Positions 9,854 through 20,227 of a stretch of DNA of 64,000 bases are shown here, in pieces. The position numbers were made by a program, and so were the translations under genes. Source of the DNA: Glandiceps talaboti (taxonomy: Eukaryota > Hemichordata > Enteropneusta > Spengelidae). Where the stretch lies: positions 14,870,501 through 14,934,500 of the forward strand of contig NC_135566.1 in NCBI RefSeq assembly GCF_964340395.1, given 5' to 3'. The first letter of the stretch is position 1. Each line of letters starts with the position of its first letter. Under the pieces are notes generated by a model. That model was not told the origin of the DNA. It worked only from the letters and a program-made list of their open reading frames with translations, and did no database searches.

Positions 9854-11799
9854 CAATACACCTTATTCCAGTTATCGGAAAGACAAAAGAATATACAGTT
9901 TGGCCACTAGGGGTGCTGTTCAGAAGCAGCTTTTCGGCGGCCCAGAAGTGACAATCCCCATATTAAATCCTATCATTCCACTTCCCTGTTCATATACAAG
10001 TTATACAAATATGAATCCATCATCAATTTTCATTCATCTTCATTCGATCATTTCCACCAAAAATAAATAGAATTAGTTCACCTCTGTTGAAATCTTGAAA
10101 CTACACTTTTGACAATGGGTCCACAACCACAACTGATTGTATATAATATATTTTTGACAATTGTCAATGCATGCTTTTCAAATGTATATTAATCCCAAAA
10201 TATTTAAAGTTGGAAGATTTTTTTTTATTGTATATTTATGATGATATTCATGATATATTTGCTTCCCTTAAAAGTGTGTTTTTATGTTTGAAAAATTAAT
10301 TGACTATTAAAGTTAAAACTGTCATAAATATATGGGTTTGATGATATGACGATACTAATAATATCAAACTCAAATGTATTGGAAAAATTTTAATTCAAAA
10401 GTTAATAAAATTGACTATATTAAAATGTTTAAAAGTATACCTGTTTTGTTCATCGTAGTAATACTGTAAACGTGGACATTTTCGCCCAAGACTTATTTTT
10501 GCTGATTTCGTTTGATAACAAAAACGCAAAAGTATGTAGTAGCGAAAATATATTTTCGTCAATGTACACAGTTTACCCGTCTGGGTATTAGTGAAGTTAG
10601 TCTTTAAGAATTGCTACGTTAGCGTCTAGCAAGTATGTACATGTAATACTTTGGCAGATTATACACAAAAGAAAATGTACAAATTCAATCTTGGAGTCTG
10701 TTTCAGTAGGTGGGTACATACATTTATATTTATTACATTATTAGCAAGATGTATATTTCACAGGAATTCATAGCATCAACAGTCTCAAAACTTTTCTAGT
10801 ATATGTGTAGGAGGTTGATCAAACATTTGAAGATTTGGACTACATATCAAGAATAGACATTTTCCATGGGAGAATGAATATACATGGCACAGATCTGAGG
10901 TCTTGCTACGCATTTCAAGTTCATACATGAAATAACATCTCTGTTGCAGATCATGAGACTGGTGATTAAATCTCCTAAAAAGTGGAATTATTTGGTAGTT
11001 TAAAGTAAACATCACATTTAATGTGCACCTTCTAAAAACGAAAGTTATTTTGTCACAGACAGAAATGTACATTTCACTGGAAATGAACAGCAAATTGTTG
11101 ACTCCATACACAATATCTAAAGATAGTTAATCTATATAAACAGGTGTAAAATTCAGCCACATCACACATTTGTACACAAGATGATTATGGCGCCCTCACA
11201 AGGTACAAATCAGAAATGTTACAAGCAATATTGTCTATATTTCAATGTTTACATGAAATTCTTCCATAGGTTGTCTGGTATCAAGCCAAAAAATATAAAT
11301 ACATATATATAGGTGTGTGTGAAATCAAAATGTTCACATAAGTCAGTATTTCAGTCTCATAAAGCTATCAGGCAAGTTTTGTTGCAATTATCGGAAGAGG
11401 AGGAGAGAAGTAATAAAACTGAACTCAAATACACGTTTAATAAAGCCATACATTTCAATATGACAACTGCCTTGACTGACTGACCAACTATACATGTGTC
11501 ATCAAGGATGGCTTTTAACATTAGCTTAGGGATCCCCAGACCACCTAACTTACACAAATTTGTACTGCTGGCCATGTGTGGTCCTAAGCTGTGACAACTC
11601 TCCGACAAGGAAGGTATGTACATGTATCTGCTTGTTAAACTTGTTTCATGCTTTGTTCTTGGCCAATGACAAAGAAGGTTTTATATGGCAAATACTGCAT
11701 TCTATCTACAATACAGTAGCTCTGCTGTGATTGGCTTTTTTGGGGAATGTTTGGATCTTAGTAGCCAATTAAGGATTAGGGATTCTGAGTTTGTTGTTA

Positions 11800-12010
11800 C
11801 ACTGTTGTTAATTGGTGGAAATAGACAGGACATCAACTTGTACAACAAGGCCATTTACTGGTGGAAATACTTAGGGCATCAACTGTTACGAGGTTGTTCA
11901 TTGGTGGAAATAAATACATCAAGTGTTACAACAAGGTTCTTGATTGGTTAAAATAAATATCATTTTTTACAACAAGGTCCTTGATTGGTTGAAATAAATA
12001 GCACATAAGG
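11800..12010. repeat. ~55-bp degenerate tandem array
   Basis: About four copies of a unit containing ACAACAAGG, TTGATTGGTTGAAATAAATA and ATCA. Several units hold inverted CCAAT boxes. It lies just before the 57-bp array. Confidence 0.65.
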
Positions 12011-12135
12011 ACATCATAACATCACGTATTCAGTTGATGCTTTCTCTTGACTTACAGTTACTAAGAGTTAGTGTAGTTGTATATTTTGGTGACATTTTTA
12101 GTCTTTAGTCCTGCCTTACATTTGCTTAAAGTTGC

Positions 12136-12627
12136 AGTAAATGTGTACTTGCTGGTAAACTAAAATCTTTAATAATATGGCCTTACATTTATAATAAATG
12201 CATACTTGCTCGTAAACTAAAAATCTTTAATAATATGACCTTACATTTATAATAAATGCATACTTGCTGGTAAACTAAAATCTTTAATAATATGGCCTTA
12301 CATTTATAATAGATGCATACTTGCTGGTAAACTAAAATCTTTAATAATAAGGCCTTACATTTACAGTAAATGCATACTTGCTGGTAAACTAAAGTCTTTA
12401 ATAATATGGCCTTACATTTACAGTAAATGCATACTTGCTGGTAAACTAAAGTCTTTAATAATATGGCCTTACATTTATAATAAATGCATACTTGCTGGTA
12501 AACTAAAGTCTTTAATAATATGGCCTTACGTTTATAATAAATGCGTACTTGCTGATAAACTAAAGTCTTTAATAATATGGCCTTACATTTACAGTAAATG
12601 CATACTTGCTGGTAAACTAAAGTCATA
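12136..12627. repeat. 57-bp tandem array, about 8-9 copies
   Basis: The unit runs CCTTACATTTATAATAAATG, CATACTTGCTGGTAAACTAA, then ARTCTTTAATAATATGG, and copies are only a few per cent diverged. Because 57 is divisible by three and one minus-strand frame lacks a stop, the array gives a repetitive 161-codon open frame with a 19-residue period. I regard that frame as a by-product of the satellite. Confidence 0.85.
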
Positions 12628-13760
12628 AATATTGGCACAGTATATGGCGGTAGTAAATTCATACAACTTAACATAAAGATGTGTGGGTTTTGTTCTCATC
12701 TCTCTTCAAGGGACATCTTTATACCCTACAAAAACACAAATACAAAAATCTCAATGTTTGCAAGCTAAGACTTTTATGCAGATTTATGAAGAATAGAAAT
12801 GTTTGTCAAATTTCTCACATATGTATTAAGATTTCGTATGAAAGTTGAAATCAGTGGTAGGTAAAGTATCAGTGTGGTGGAAAAGTTTACAAAACTAAAA
12901 TACTTTGTTATGGTTAATATCAAAAAAAGAAAGTGTACAGAAGGAAGATACAGTAACAAAGGTAACAGTGATAAAAAATAATCAAATATACAAGTTTTGG
13001 TTAGAAAGAAACAGGAGAAATTATTGAAGTAGCAACACATCATTTTATTAAGTTTTAAGGAAGATTTTGTTAGTATGAAGGCCATGAAGAATGTTAAAAA
13101 GCTGTGGATAGCGCCCTCACTAGTCAGCATTTAAAAAAGAAGTATAGTTGTCATGACTTTGATAAAGTGATGATTATATTTAGACTCGTATGTTGTCTTT
13201 GTCACTATTTTCTCAGGCTGTTGCTGTGAATGAAACCCTGTCTGTCCCTGAATAAGCCATGATTTATTTTTGATTTCAACAAAGTAGAATTTCACAAATC
13301 TCTGAGATATTGATGTATATATGTTGATGTGAGACAAGAAAGCCAGCTGTCAATCACACGAAAACCAGCTGTCAATCATCTCTATCATATTGTGACACAT
13401 ATTGTAAGGTTACTTATGGCACACTTTGTAGAATACTGTAGGTAGTGACAGGTACACATTTTGTACAAAGTTTGGATCTGCTGTTGTTCTCAGTCTGACC
13501 ATAGGACTATGCTATTTTTTAATAGGGGAGGCCAGTTATAGATAGGGTGACAATCACCCAGCATAGTATAGCTGACTTTCCTTATTTAAAAATTGTAGAG
13601 TTCAAGTCGTTGAGGTCAGATTTACAAACTACATCAAAATCCATTAGTGTTCAATCAAAACTTCATTGATGAATAAAACCGGTCGTATATTACACACGTC
13701 CCTATAATTCTTACATCTCTTATCAATTTAGCGAAAGTGTGATATTCTCAATTTTTCGTA

Positions 13761-13783
13761 ACTAACTAACTAACTAACTAACA
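13761..13783. repeat. (TAAC)n microsatellite
   Basis: About five and a half perfect ACTA repeats, followed by ACACACATAAATATATAT. No gene is nearby apart from the CDIPT 3' end. Confidence 0.8.
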
Positions 13784-14085
13784 CACATAAATATATATGT
13801 TATTGAAATATAGGATACTATGTGAAATCCACTGTGGAGACCACTATTTCAAATTTTCACCATCAAATATGTCTTATTATACTTTAATTATGGAATTACT
13901 ATTATTTGAATTTAAGTATTTCATCAAGACTATTACAAAATAGGTATTGATTTGGGCAATTAACTTGCATTGAACTTTGACTTTTGTTTTGCATTGACCT
14001 TTAAACTCTGACCTTTGACAGTTTAACTATTTTGTACTCATTATGTACAGTAGTCATGCCCTGTGAGAATCAACGATAATAGTAT

Positions 14086-14258
14086 TTAGTTAGACTTTTC
14101 TTCTCTTGCCTTGGATCTCTCTGCTACGTCGATAATGGCGATGTTTTGGCTGGCTACCACAAGGTGAACTAAACTTATGCCAGTCTTCACCAGAGAAATT
14201 GGCATGGTAACATAAAATAATAATTTCCAGAGTCCACACGACCAGAAGAGGAGCGGTA
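14086..14258 (-). CDS. CDIPT: CDIPT exon 6 (last coding)
   Basis: The acceptor is TTCATTCACAG in minus sense; phase 1. It encodes the last hydrophobic segments, HLVVASQNIAIIDVAERSKA and a short Lys/Glu tail, with TAA at 14088-14086. Confidence 0.96.
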
Positions 14259-15863
14259 CTGTGAATGAAAAAAAAGAGAGTAAGATATCAAAAATACAAA
14301 AAACCCACTGCCATATGACACCAAAATACATTTGGCAAACAAAAAAGTACTTGATCCAATGATCTGAAATAACGCCCAAATGTAAACTTGATAGATTATC
14401 ATAAAACTTAATACAAGCAACAAACATGTCTTTTTACCAAGTTTTGAAACAATTTTAGAGTAAGTGACAATCTTGCTTACCACACAAACCTCTGGCTGCG
14501 CCATCTGAAATATCAGTATGAAGTGCGCCCCCAGTGGCGAAGTTTCTGGAGGTGCGTGATCTTTATGACCGAGTCATTTGCCACATGCAACTGGGTAACA
14601 CTTCAAGTGCCTATTTTAAGATGAAGCAGCCAGAAATTGATATCTGTATATTAATAAACTACATTCATTATATTCAGCTATCTCATCCCATGAATGGTAC
14701 ATGTACCACCAACATATAATTAGCCAATATTGATTTATGCAGTACTCCTACCAAGTAAACTCAGAAACTGTGATACTGCAAAGAGTGTCACCGTTCTGAC
14801 TGTGTCACTTACTCTGAGGTCCTTCAGTGAAATACCACAAGTACAGTGATGAATAAAATAACTCATTTCCAGCACACATGACAAACAACACCGGCTGCAA
14901 TATTGAAAAGTAAAGAAAGACATTTATTTTCCAAGTTCATTTTACTACAGTATTTAAAGTTATTTGCTAGCAGGAAACTTTCAAACTACATAAAGATATA
15001 CTTTGTTTATGTATTACTTAGCATTTATTTTTCATCCAAAAAAAAGATGACAAAATCTACATAGATTTGCTCTCATTGTTTAGACTGAGAAATGTTAAAG
15101 AAAATACTGTAAAAGTGGGGTCAAAGTTCACCCACATACAGATACACATGTAAAGCTGGGTCAAAGGTCACCAACATACAACTACCATGTTGATGATTAG
15201 GGTATTACACAAATACATTGATGCGATGACACAAAGCATTATACACATAGAGTCAGACACACAAACAATTCGATTACTGATTTCAACAAATATTGTACAA
15301 ATATGACTTCTAGCTTTTTCATTTCCTTATCCTTGAAACTCTACAGCCCATTCATGTTAGTGTTCACTGGAATTTGTTTGCTAGTCACACAGAAACTAAT
15401 AACAAACTGCATATGCTACACTTTAAAGCTAGCAAGATTGAATGAATTAAAGTTTCTTGCTACATACTGTCCAAGTGATATGACCTATTGTGCCACATGT
15501 AGATATCAAATGCAGAAGTCAAAACATCGACACCAGTATGTCTACAGTACGTGTAATTGGTTTATTTCATTTAGACAAAATGTAGCAAGAAATTGTAATC
15601 TTGCTATTCTTAAAATGTAGAATGTACAGTTTCTTATTGGTTTCTGCTTGGTTGTCTCAAACTGAGCAAGTGGACACTAAAATGAAATGGGCGGTATACA
15701 TCTTACTTCATATTATTCTTTGTTCCCAATAGAAAAAGATATTTTGGTTTTTATAGAGAACACAAAAAAATGTTTTGGTCACTCCTACATAGAGGGTGTT
15801 ATTCCAGGATAAATGTTCTGAGTAGTAATATCTTCATGTCTACAAACAAACAAACAAACAAAC

Positions 15864-15902
<39 letters not shown>

Positions 15903-18900
15903 ACACCTACAGGCAGACCCTTCTGAGAAATGGTCATCATTTTGTTATAAAAATATAAAATTACTAACCTTGGAAGTGTAGTAGAGTCGTAGGATAGGAT
16001 TGCCAGACAAGTCAATCATTTTATGGCTGGTCATGCCCTTCATGTTAGAACTACAAAATAAATAGATGGTTGGCATGATAGCGTGTACCCCATAGCCTGG
16101 AACATATACCCATTCTATTGCACTATAGCGTGTACCCGATAGTCTGGAACACATACCAAATCTATAGTGCCTCATTTTTTTTTTAAGTTTCATTAATTTG
16201 TTCATAGACTCTCTATTTTGTCAATATACTAGTCTAACTACAATTAGTAGGGATAAATCAGCCCTTATGCTAGGACTTTTAAAGAATGCATTTCTTGAGT
16301 TTAAAAGAGAGATATGCCATTTATCAAACTAAACCATGGTGTTTCAACAGTCTTTAATGACTTTAGATGGTGTACGTACTAAACTGTACAATTCCATTTT
16401 CCAAGCTGAAATGATGTTGTGATAGCCTCTCTCAAAACATTACAGTCTTCATAAAGGACTGTCACAGATTGTTGCTTGAACTAAGCACCTGAACTTTATT
16501 CTTTTAGATGTGCATACCTCCTTCATTAACCCTACAAGTACATGTATAAAATACAGCCATTGGCAACATTCCATATGTTCCATTTACAATAGACCTGTTG
16601 CCAGTTCCAAGATGCATTTTGCGTCTCTCCCTACAATGCCATGTATTGTATACACATTGAGGGGTTTGCATGCACTACTCAGGGGATGGTTGTCACCTGA
16701 CTGTACCCTGGGTTCACCCGTAAAATCCTTCTTTGTCATTGATGGTGTTTAGTCTTTGTTTTATAAAATCACTCATAATTATAGAGGTCAACATGTCTTT
16801 CCATCATTTCTGATGAAAATGTCAAATGTAATAAAGACAAAACAAGACTAAATGTAACAAGATAAGTGATGTCCTCTCGTGCAATGCATCTTGGAACTGG
16901 AAAATGGGCTATTATAGCAGAAAGCACAAGAACTCCATTGATGACTATAGTTTACAGGTTATCACCCAACCCACCCTCATCACCACTGCCACCCCCATCC
17001 CACTGTCCCCCCATCCCCACTGCCCCCCCCCCCTTCCCCACCACAACCCCCACCCCCACCATCAATAAACATTCACAAGCACTACTGACATGTTTTATTT
17101 TCTTAGTCAAGGTGGACAATTTTTATTTCTTCAATGCTTAAATTCTATTTGTGTTCTACTTTTATATCATTTTTCTTTTGGAATTTTAATTGAACATATT
17201 CATATCAAGTCAACATTTTCCTTGAAAAAAAAAACAACCTACTTTGGTACGAAGCTAGTATAAATTCAAACTACTTTTGGTACTCAAGTTTATACTATGG
17301 GTGATATTTGACAAATATTTGACCAAATCCTAACTGCAATACTGACCTGTGTAAATGCAACCAATGGCTGACTATATCAATGGTCATACTCATTTGAAAG
17401 AAGAACATCCACTGAGGATAGAAGTATGCCAATGTAACCAACAAACACATGGTTGCTGTACGATCTGTCAGCTGATCCAACATTGCACCAAACTTAGTAC
17501 CTACAAATCAACAAAGGGGGGGAGGGGGGGTTATACAGGTATATCAATATTAGTATAATATCAAAATGCATAGTATGGAATCCACATGCATTCAACTGAT
17601 ATGTATGTCAATTGTATTTTTTTAATGAGACTAATTTACATAAAATTACCATATTGGATTTTGATATTGAGTTTTCAACATTCAATACAGCCTTTGCAAA
17701 TATTGTAATTTCTGTCTGCTAACAAATATTACTTTATGAATTCGTTGTTTTCAATATATTGAGTTTTAGCCGTATTCTCGCTTACTAATTGAGATCGAGT
17801 TATTCAGTGGTTTGGGTGTCTGTAATAGGGTTTGTAAGTAGGTAAAGACTACCTGAGTTCCCAAGTCACTTTACCAAGGTTCAAGAACAAAATGAAGGTA
17901 TTGGTACACTGTGTGAGAAACTCTTGTCAGTTTAATTTTGCCTGATCTCCCTCTTTCTGTTACCAGGATTCCCCAACCTTTGCAAAAAAAAATCATTATT
18001 TTGTGTAATTGTGTTGTCAAACTGTGCCTCTGAATGTGTCATATGAAAGATGATGCAGTTGTCTTTCATTCCTCGATACTGTCTCCGTCTCTACCGATAT
18101 GTCTCGACTTCAACAATCTCTGTTTGTGTCAAACTCACGATTCTTTATCTTTTGACATATATAAGACATATCGAGTGAGAAACCATTGACTAAAATTTTC
18201 AGTATATTTAATTTATACTTACTTTGGTTGAACATTCTTGCAGCATGGCCATCGAATGCATCCAGTAATGCACTGCTTACATAACACGTAACTGCTAGGA
18301 CATAATCTGTTCTCATATACCAGAATGCTATGATGTTGAGAATTATCCTGGCATAGCCTGTTAGGTAAGCAAAGATGTATATATTAAGTATCAAAAACAA
18401 GCCATCATTATTTAGTCATTATTGACTCATTATTTCGCAGTGCCATGGAAGAAATAACAGCTCTGGTGTGCTAGGATGCATAACATAGACCGCGAGATAC
18501 GTCGTGCCATGTCGTTCCACCCTCACCGCCCTCCTGTGGGAAGAGTTGACCGATGTATGAGGGCGCCCTGTCACAGCGTACCTTACAGACTAATCACAAC
18601 ACAATATGATATCCTATGGTGAATCTCAAATAGTGAGATACACATTTGATATTCCTAGTTGACCCCTGACCTACATTACAATTCTGGTTGACCTCTGACC
18701 TACACTACAATCCACAAAGGTGACTAACAATATACATTGAAATCCGTCATCATGTATGAAAGATTAATAATTTCGTGATCAAATATTCATCACATTTGCT
18801 TAGTTCTGTTTTAATATAGTAATTTGATCTAGGTTCACAGTACACTCTACTAATACTGGTTAAGAATTAATAACTTCAATATCTCAAATAGATTCTATTG

Positions 18901-19718
18901 AAAGTAAGGATGGATTTATGCTAATAAAGCGTTTTCTGATTATTATATTCCATCAATCTTGACTATCAGGACTACCATAGCAACACTAATAGGTCATCTT
19001 CAGTAATCAACACATCAAAATTTAATCATGATTATCATTTTATATTTTAATTTGCAATCTTTATTAGTGATTTTTTTTCTGATGAAATAAAGTCTAGGTG
19101 ACAAAAAATCTCTCGCTCTACATTCTGAATAATCTCTTCTCAAAAGAATTCAAAAATATTCTGAGAACGAACACAACAGTAGATATGTTTTCAAGTGGAA
19201 ATTCTTCCATATCTGCATCAATCGTAGTGGTGTGACAGCTATACATTTCATCATAGTTTAATCATATATAAACATGTCAATGTCATATTTGTGAATGTTC
19301 GTTTGGGGGAGGGGAAGGGGGAGGGGGTTTTGCTTCTACTGTTTGCAGACTGAATAAGCCAAGACTAGATTCTAACACATCTTCCTTCTCCAATAGAAGG
19401 AAAGTTATACTTCTCTCTCAGAGAAACAAACAAAGGTTAGAACTTCATGAGTCCATATAGTTTGCTATCAAGTATTATTATTGTTGTGGTCATGCATAAT
19501 TCAACATTTAGTGAGATATTACACAAATAGAGATGTCTAAATCTAAATATACAATAATTACATGTATATCATATCATATGTCTTTACCAAATATAGAAAA
19601 GACAACATACCCTTCATGTCACACATCACCACAACCTAACATTATAATTGCATAAAAATATATATATAATAAATATATACATGCATGCATGCATGCATGC
19701 ATGCATGCATGCATGCAT

Positions 19719-19749
<31 letters not shown>

Positions 19750-19781
19750 TACATACATATATACATACATACATACATACA

Positions 19782-19812
<31 letters not shown>

Positions 19813-20227
19813 GCTTTGCAATATTCGTAAATACCTATAAATAACGTACAAGTGTCTGTGCCCCCATGTGGGCTGGGCTGTTGTGAAAACTGGGATAATG
19901 AACAGCCCATGTAACGACTCCGTATCAAAATCAAACTGTGGTGGCAATATAGACTAGAAAATTGAATCTTGTCATTAGAGAGACCATGGATGTATTAGGG
20001 GATATATGTCTCCAATACATTGTAGCAATATACATATACCAGCACACACTCTAAATAACGTCTTCCCCGCTACGATTTCCTACTTCGTGTCCGTTAGCTG
20101 GAACATGGAAGTCCATTTTGTTTCAGTCGCAATATTATTACAGTGTTTCATCTCAGATCTGCGTTAAATTTCACCGTGCATACTCACCTATGATGTTTGG
20201 AATAAACAAAAATATATTTTCCGACAT
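14086..20227 (-). CDS. CDIPT: Phosphatidylinositol synthase (CDP-diacylglycerol-inositol 3-phosphatidyltransferase), complete
   Basis: Six minus-strand exons join in phase: 20188-20227, 18223-18357, 17347-17500, 15969-16050, 14813-14894 and 14086-14258. They give 221 residues, against about 213 in vertebrates. The enzyme condenses CDP-diacylglycerol with myo-inositol to make phosphatidylinositol, and is an integral ER membrane protein. The CDP-alcohol phosphotransferase motif DG-x2-AR-x8-G-x3-D-x3-D is intact at D49, G50, A53, R54, G63, D67 and D71, split across exons 2 and 3. Other family hallmarks are the N-terminus MSENIFLFIPNIIGYARI, SHWLHLH, SHKMIDLSGNPILRLYYTSK, CAGNELFY and a charged C-terminal tail. 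Hydrophobic segments agree with a multi-pass protein. The ATG at 20227 is the natural start by homology. Gene 3 starts divergently 1.5 kb away. Introns hold DR1-type motifs and short repeats. Nothing is missing. Confidence 0.97.
14525..14539 (-). promoter_or_regulatory. CTCF-like site, minus orientation
   Basis: The reverse complement CGCCACTGGGGGCGC resembles the CTCF core with one deviation. It lies in CDIPT intron 5. Confidence 0.3.
14813..14894 (-). CDS. CDIPT: CDIPT exon 5
   Basis: The acceptor is AATATTGCAG and the donor is CAGA|GTAAGT. It enters in phase 0 and leaves in phase 1. It encodes PVLFVMCAGNELFYSSLYLW and YFTEGPQ, the conserved CAGNELFY segment. Confidence 0.96.
15118..15170 (+). 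promoter_or_regulatory. Two DR1 nuclear-receptor-like motifs in CDIPT intron 4
   Basis: GGGTCAAAGTTCA at 15118-15130 and GGGTCAAAGGTCA at 15158-15170 are direct repeats with one-base spacing, the type bound by HNF4/RXR-family receptors. Function is inferred from the motif only. Confidence 0.4.
15855..15901. repeat. (CAAA)n and (TTG)n microsatellites
   Basis: A short ACAA run is followed by about eleven TTG repeats. It lies just after CDIPT exon 4 in the direction of transcription, so inside intron 4. Confidence 0.85.
15969..16050 (-). CDS. CDIPT: CDIPT exon 4
   Basis: The acceptor is TATTTTGTAG and the donor is AAG|GTTAGT. It enters in phase 2 and leaves in phase 0. It encodes SNMKGMTSHKMIDLSGNPI then LRLYYTSK, nearly identical to vertebrate CDIPT. 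Confidence 0.97.
16591..16911. mobile_element. MITE with CCAGTTCCAAGATGCATT ends
   Basis: Left end AGACCTGTTGCCAGTTCCAA then GATGCATTTTGCG. The right end, read on the opposite strand, is AGCCCATTTTCCAGTTCCAA then GATGCATTGCACG. Both are preceded by T, giving a possible TA target site. About 320 bp in CDIPT intron 3, with no transposase. Confidence 0.65.
16966..17062. repeat. C-rich tract
   Basis: About 95 bases made almost only of C with A and T interruptions, including a run of twelve C. The minus (transcribed CDIPT) strand is correspondingly G-rich and could form quadruplexes. Confidence 0.7.
17347..17500 (-). CDS. CDIPT: CDIPT exon 3
   Basis: The acceptor is GATTTGTAG and the donor CACAG|GTCAGT. 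It enters in phase 1 and leaves in phase 2. It carries the second half of the catalytic motif (FGAMLDQLTDR) and the SHWLHLH segment. Confidence 0.97.
18223..18357 (-). CDS. CDIPT: CDIPT exon 2
   Basis: The acceptor is ACCTAACAG and the donor CAAA|GTAAGT. It is phase 1 at both ends. It encodes GYARIILNIIAFWYM and the first half of the catalytic motif (LLDAFDGHAARMFNQ). Confidence 0.97.
18487..18591. mobile_element. Short AGTCTGTAAG-ended element, copy 2
   Basis: Starts AGACCGCGAGATACGTCGT and ends GCGTACCTTACAGACT, with the shared core GACCGATGTATGAGGGCG. The left end is more diverged than in the other copies. It lies in CDIPT intron 1. Confidence 0.65.
18661..18705 (-). promoter_or_regulatory. 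Two DR1-type motifs in CDIPT intron 1
   Basis: GTTGACCCCTGACCTACA and GTTGACCTCTGACCTACA are tandem copies. Their reverse complements AGGTCAGGGGTCA and AGGTCAGAGGTCA are DR1 elements. Assignment is by motif only. Confidence 0.4.
19213..19335. mobile_element. Truncated Harbinger-like MITE with G-quadruplex tract
   Basis: Shares ATCGTAGTGGTGTGAC, CATATATAAACATGTCAATG and GTGAATGTTCGTTTGGGGG with the full copies but lacks both terminal repeats. Around 19303-19330 are five G runs of four or more in close succession, a strong quadruplex motif. Confidence 0.6.
19680..19810. repeat. Compound (ATGC)n-(ATAC)n-(AC)n microsatellite
   Basis: About ten ATGC repeats, then ATAC, CA and ATAC blocks over 130 bp in CDIPT intron 1. 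The repetitive 4-base unit keeps all frames open on both strands, producing meaningless Cys/Met/Tyr/Val or His/Ile/Thr repeats. The alternating purine-pyrimidine tract is Z-DNA prone. Confidence 0.95.
20188..20227 (-). CDS. CDIPT: CDIPT exon 1 (start)
   Basis: Forty coding bases in minus sense, ATG at 20227-20225 with AAG before it, encoding MSENIFLFIPNII plus the first base of Gly. The donor is ATAG|GTGAGT. The match to the family N-terminus fixes the start. Confidence 0.95.

Larger units (their letters stand above)
6766..14085. other. 3'UTR of gene 1 and convergent intergenic region
   Basis: No convincing coding sequence in this stretch between the stop codons of gene 1 and CDIPT, which converge. 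Candidate poly(A) signals on the plus strand include AATAAA at 7568 and 9513. Candidate signals for CDIPT (TTTATT on the plus strand) are at 13263 and 13044. A CTCF-like site, one MITE, two tandem arrays and a TAAC microsatellite are listed separately. Open frames here are short or arise from repeats. Confidence 0.6.

Noticed and set aside
12189-12674. 161-codon antisense open frame with a 19-residue repeat
   Set aside because: It coincides with a 57-bp satellite, has no splice context, and its residues simply repeat.
14187-14504. Alternative minus-strand frame over CDIPT exon 6
   Set aside because: It is a shadow. The CDIPT frame matches the known protein to its natural stop.
19619-19947. 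Cys/Met/Tyr/Val-repeat and His/Ile/Thr-repeat open frames
   Set aside because: Produced by the ATGC/ATAC microsatellite, open in all frames.
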